Source of the DNA: Novosphingobium resinovorum
GTDB taxonomy: Bacteria; Pseudomonadota; Alphaproteobacteria; Sphingomonadales; Sphingomonadaceae
DNA: 64,000 nt
NCBI RefSeq assembly: GCF_001742225.1
Contig: NZ_CP017075.1
Coordinates: 3,192,001-3,256,000 of the forward strand
Direction of reading: 5' to 3'
Each line of letters starts with the position of its first letter. Position 1 is the first letter of the stretch. Made by a program: the position numbers and the translations under genes. This document shows positions 63,163 to 64,000 of this stretch, piece after piece. The notes beneath the pieces are model-generated. The model was not told where the DNA came from. It did no database searches and saw only the letters and a list, made by a program, of their open reading frames with translations.

Positions 63163-64000
63163 AAGGCATCATTCTCGCCGGGGGCAGCGGAACGCGCCTC
63201 TATCCGATGACGCTGTCGACCTCGAAGCAGCTCATGCCGGTCTACGACAAGCCGATGATCTACTACCCGTTGAGCACGCTGATGCTGGCGGGCATCCGGC
63301 AGATCCTGATCATCTCCACCCCGCGCGACCTGCCCGCCTTCCGCGAACTGCTGGGCGATGGGTCGCAATGGGGACTGGAACTGGAATACGCGGTCCAGCC
63401 GCGCCCTGACGGGCTGGCGCAGGCTTACGTGATCGGTGCGGATTTCGTGGGCGGGCAGCCCTCGGCGCTGATCCTGGGCGACAACATCTTCCACGGCCAT
63501 GGCCTGCCCGACCTCCTCGCCCGCGCCGGCGAGCGCCAGCGCGGGGCGAGCGTCTTCGCCTATCATGTGCAGGACCCCGAGCGTTACGGCGTGGTCGAGT
63601 TCGACAACCGGGCGCGCGCCGTCTCGATCGAGGAGAAGCCCAGCCTGCCGCGTTCCAACTGGGCGGTGACCGGGCTCTACTTCTACGATGCGCAAGTGGT
63701 GGACATCGCCGCCAACCTCGCACCCTCGCCGCGCGGCGAACTGGAGATCACCGACGTCAACCGCGCCTATCTGGAACGCGGCCAGCTGTCGGTGGAGATG
63801 ATGGGGCGCGGCTACGCCTGGCTTGATACCGGGACGCCCGACAGCCTGATGGACGCAGCTGAATTCGTGCGCATCCTCGAAAAGCGGCAGAGCACCAAGA
63901 TCGCCAGCCCCGAGGAAGTCGCCTATCGCCGGGGCTTCATCAGCGAAGCGGGACTGGAGCGGGCGATCTCGCGGCTCGGCAAGTCGGACTATGCGCGCTA
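63159..64000 (+). CDS. rfbA: Glucose-1-phosphate thymidylyltransferase, 3'-truncated by window
   Basis: About 280 residues are visible and the frame runs off the window. RmlA features are [70 protein letters not shown] and [12 protein letters not shown]. It activates glucose-1-phosphate with dTTP and starts the rhamnose pathway. The ATG overlaps the rmlD stop (ATGA), so rmlCBDA is one operon. Confidence 0.96.
   Translation, partial: MKGIILAGGSGTRLYPMTLSTSKQLMPVYDKPMIYYPLSTLMLAGIRQILIISTPRDLPAFRELLGDGSQWGLELEYAVQPRPDGLAQAYVIGADFVGGQPSALILGDNIFHGHGLPDLLARAGERQRGASVFAYHVQDPERYGVVEFDNRARAVSIEEKPSLPRSNWAVTGLYFYDAQVVDIAANLAPSPRGELEITDVNRAYLERGQLSVEMMGRGYAWLDTGTPDSLMDAAEFVRILEKRQSTKIASPEEVAYRRGFISEAGLERAISRLGKSDYAR

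Overview
The window is high-GC alphaproteobacterial DNA that reads like a sphingomonad chromosome (Sphingobium/Novosphingobium type). This rests on the petABC layout, a malonyl-CoA decarboxylase, many short palindromic repeats of the kind common in sphingomonads, and a rhamnose-containing exopolysaccharide locus. No species can be named from the sequence alone.

Region 1 (1-10773) is housekeeping. It holds the end of a DMT-family transporter, a YeeZ-like NAD-binding protein, aminopeptidase N, the peptidoglycan-editing factor PgeF, a 0.8-kb gene-free stretch full of palindromes, the cytochrome bc1 operon petABC (with a perfect TTGA-N6-TCAA FNR-type box upstream), adenine phosphoribosyltransferase and malonyl-CoA decarboxylase.

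Region 2 (10774-23743) is accessory. A lower-GC OafA-type acyltransferase/SGNH gene is split by two adjacent insertion sequences. Removing both, and keeping one copy of the 3-bp TGA target, restores a single 658-codon frame. A tRNA-Gly(TCC) gene then abuts the C-terminal remnant of a P4-type integrase. Beyond it lie a PoxB-like ThDP enzyme translationally coupled to an FMN glutamate-synthase-like protein, a row of small reverse-strand genes (LuxR-HTH with a membrane anchor, winged-helix, membrane and unknown proteins), and a truncated IS3 element. This looks like a decayed genomic island.

Region 3 (23744-45783) is a Wzx/Wzy-type exopolysaccharide locus. On the minus strand it has an acyltransferase-GMC oxidoreductase-SDR operon, a SleB-like hydrolase, and a wza-OM barrel-wzz-kinase-phyH operon. 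On the plus strand it has a WecG/TagA-type glycosyltransferase, a secreted clan-A glycosidase-like protein and a Wzy-like polymerase. A Wzx flippase and several more glycosyltransferases follow. No WcaJ/GumD-type initiating phosphoglycosyltransferase is in the window.

Region 4 (45784-60253) is the most unusual part. It encodes a two-protein NRPS-PKS line. The NRPS is formyltransferase - partial condensation - adenylation interrupted by a luciferase-like monooxygenase - carrier. The PKS is KS-AT-KR-DH-like-carrier-TE, with a cysteine in the TE nucleophile position. The PKS stop overlaps the start of a family 2 glycosyltransferase, then comes a Sfp-type phosphopantetheinyl transferase, and two reverse-strand LuxR-type regulators follow. 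The PKS gene also carries an in-frame REP-like palindrome.

Region 5 (60618-64000) is rmlCBDA for dTDP-L-rhamnose; rmlA runs off the window.

Inference: the NRPS-PKS sits inside the polysaccharide locus, has its own PPTase and is coupled to glycosyltransferases. It probably makes a small formylated and/or hydroxylated aminoacyl-polyketide that is glycosylated or used to decorate the polysaccharide.
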